6,921 nt of DNA from an uncultured Lachnospiraceae bacterium (GTDB lineage: Bacteria; Bacillota; Clostridia; Lachnospirales; Lachnospiraceae). Positions 5,811 to 6,921 of the stretch are shown in pieces (positions within the stretch are counted from its first letter, which is position 1; each line of letters opens with the position of its first letter). The translations under genes and the position numbers were made by a program. The notes beneath the pieces were generated by a model that worked only from the letters and a program-made list of their open reading frames with translations, did no database searches and was not told the DNA's origin. The DNA lies in contig CAJOQZ010000154.1 in the NCBI GenBank assembly GCA_905236585.1, positions 1 to 6,921 on the forward strand, given 5' to 3'.

Positions 5811-6921
5811 ATGGCAAAAAAAACGGAAAACATTCTTAAATACAGACGGCCGATCCATGTCAATATCGGCATCATCATATGCGGCATCATTTTCGTATAT
5901 GTGCTGTTTCATTTGCTGTCTTATTATACGACGAAGAATATCTCCATTTATGAAGTAAAGAGCGGTTCACTGGTGTCTGATCACCAGTACCGCGCTTTTG
6001 CCATTCGCGAAGAGCAGATCATCCCTTGCGAGCAGAATGGCTACATCTATTATTTTACGCCCGACGGGAGCCGCGTCGGCGTCCGTTCGTTGGTTTACTG
6101 TATTGACGAAACGGGCAGCATCATCAATTCCCTTACTACAGATGATAAGTCACAGACAACGCAGCTGACCGAGGCTTCGCTTTCTACGACGGAGAATACC
6201 ATCGCGACTTTTGCGAACACATATACGGATTCGGACTTTCAGAAAACCTACGCGTTCAAAGATGATTTGACGGATATGCTGCGTGCGCTGTATGTGGATA
6301 CGGTTGTGAAGGAGCATGCGGGAGAAATAGAGGCGGCGCTTTCTGCCAACACGTATCACCGGTTTTATGCGCCGGAGCCGGGGCTTCTTAGTTATGTGAT
6401 CGACGGATATGAGGGAACGACAAAAGAGTCCTTCCGCGGCGATATGTTAAGCGCCTCCGGCGACAGCACCAACTTAAAGGGGCGAACGGAAGTCGCTTCG
6501 GGGGATCAGGCTTATAAACTGATCACTTCGGATAACTGGACGATGATTATTGCCGCAGACAAGGATCTGCTTGCGCAGCTGGCGGAAAAAAACGTTTTGC
6601 AGGTGACGTTTGAGCAGGATAAAACTTCTGCATGGGCGAATATATCACAGATCGAACAGAACGGAACGACTTATCTGGTGATGGACTTTGACGATTCCAT
6701 GGAACGGTATGCCGATCAGCGTTTTATCAACATCAATCTGAATCTGAATGAGGAAAAAGGCTTAAAAATCCCCAATTCCGCAATCGTAAAGAAGACCTTT
6801 TTTACGGTGCCGAAGTCCTTCTTTTTACAGGGGAATGATTCGAATGAACAGGGGCTTCTTGTAAAAAAAGAGGGCGGTGAGATGACGTTTATCGCGCCGA
6901 CAATCTATTATGAAACAGATG
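5811..6921 (+). CDS. HlyD-family membrane-fusion/adaptor-like protein (3' end outside window)
   Basis: An open frame of 370 codons from the ATG at 5811 to the window end, with no stop. A TGA at 5805-5807 in the same frame rules out a longer N terminus. Seen: a basic start (MAKKTENILKYRRP), one hydrophobic membrane segment at about 15-37 (inside-to-outside orientation by the positive-inside rule), then an extracytoplasmic domain. Residues 187-202 (APEPGLLSYVIDGYEG) resemble a biotinyl-lipoyl/HlyD barrel strand. GLKIPNSAIV at 317-326 is the hallmark strand of the beta-barrel of HlyD-like adaptors. In Gram-positive bacteria such proteins are anchored outside the membrane and may serve an exporter or an envelope process. 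Related clostridial genes, as I recall, often sit just upstream of the yggS-sepF-ylmH division cluster; that region is outside the window. No Shine-Dalgarno sequence is visible before the ATG (TTTTGATCT). The family call is fairly sure; the transport substrate or role is unknown. Confidence 0.78.
   Translation, partial: MAKKTENILKYRRPIHVNIGIIICGIIFVYVLFHLLSYYTTKNISIYEVKSGSLVSDHQYRAFAIREEQIIPCEQNGYIYYFTPDGSRVGVRSLVYCIDETGSIINSLTTDDKSQTTQLTEASLSTTENTIATFANTYTDSDFQKTYAFKDDLTDMLRALYVDTVVKEHAGEIEAALSANTYHRFYAPEPGLLSYVIDGYEGTTKESFRGDMLSASGDSTNLKGRTEVASGDQAYKLITSDNWTMIIAADKDLLAQLAEKNVLQVTFEQDKTSAWANISQIEQNGTTYLVMDFDDSMERYADQRFININLNLNEEKGLKIPNSAIVKKTFFTVPKSFFLQGNDSNEQGLLVKKEGGEMTFIAPTIYYETD

Noticed and set aside
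5400..5912. 170-residue minus-strand open frame across the nfnB end
   Set aside because: It overlaps nfnB and the start of the HlyD-like gene, with no family resemblance or ribosome binding site support.

Overview
The window reads as a chromosomal, mostly housekeeping segment of a Clostridia-type Firmicute, most likely a Lachnospiraceae relative. This is inferred from strong AGGAGG-type ribosome binding sites, an NfnAB flavoprotein pair typical of anaerobic fermenters, the style of the arginyl-tRNA synthetase and HlyD-like proteins, and moderate GC content. All six genes lie on the + strand. No RNA gene, insertion sequence, CRISPR array or prophage signature was seen.

Layout: (1) 1-1205, the 3' two-thirds of argS, cut by the window start. 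(2) 1244-3399, two consecutive G3E/CobW-type P-loop GTPases. The first is a metallochaperone-type protein with a CxCC motif, a very long His-rich tandem repeat and a CobW C-terminal domain. The second is a divergent G3E-like protein that lacks CxCC and carries a C-terminal region resembling the soluble domain of YcgQ/DUF1980 (TIGR03943) proteins. (3) 3400-3483, the only sizeable gap inside the gene row, with a strong ribosome binding site, a small dyad and a weak promoter candidate. (4) 3484-5762, nfnA and nfnB, overlapping by one base, which encode the electron-bifurcating NADH-dependent ferredoxin:NADP+ oxidoreductase. (5) 5811-6921, the 5' part of a membrane-anchored HlyD-like adaptor gene that runs off the window end. 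It has an ATG start but no visible Shine-Dalgarno sequence, and a modest hairpin sits just upstream.

How they work together: the two GTPase genes are 38 bp apart and probably co-transcribed. I infer that they form a metal-handling pair in which the His-rich protein buffers or delivers Zn, Ni or Co and the second protein acts as a partner or specificity subunit. NfnA and NfnB form one enzyme that couples NADH and reduced ferredoxin oxidation to NADP+ reduction. argS and the HlyD-like gene have no evident functional link to these blocks. The most unusual item is the GTPase pair, especially the fusion of a G3E-like domain to a DUF1980-type domain without membrane segments.
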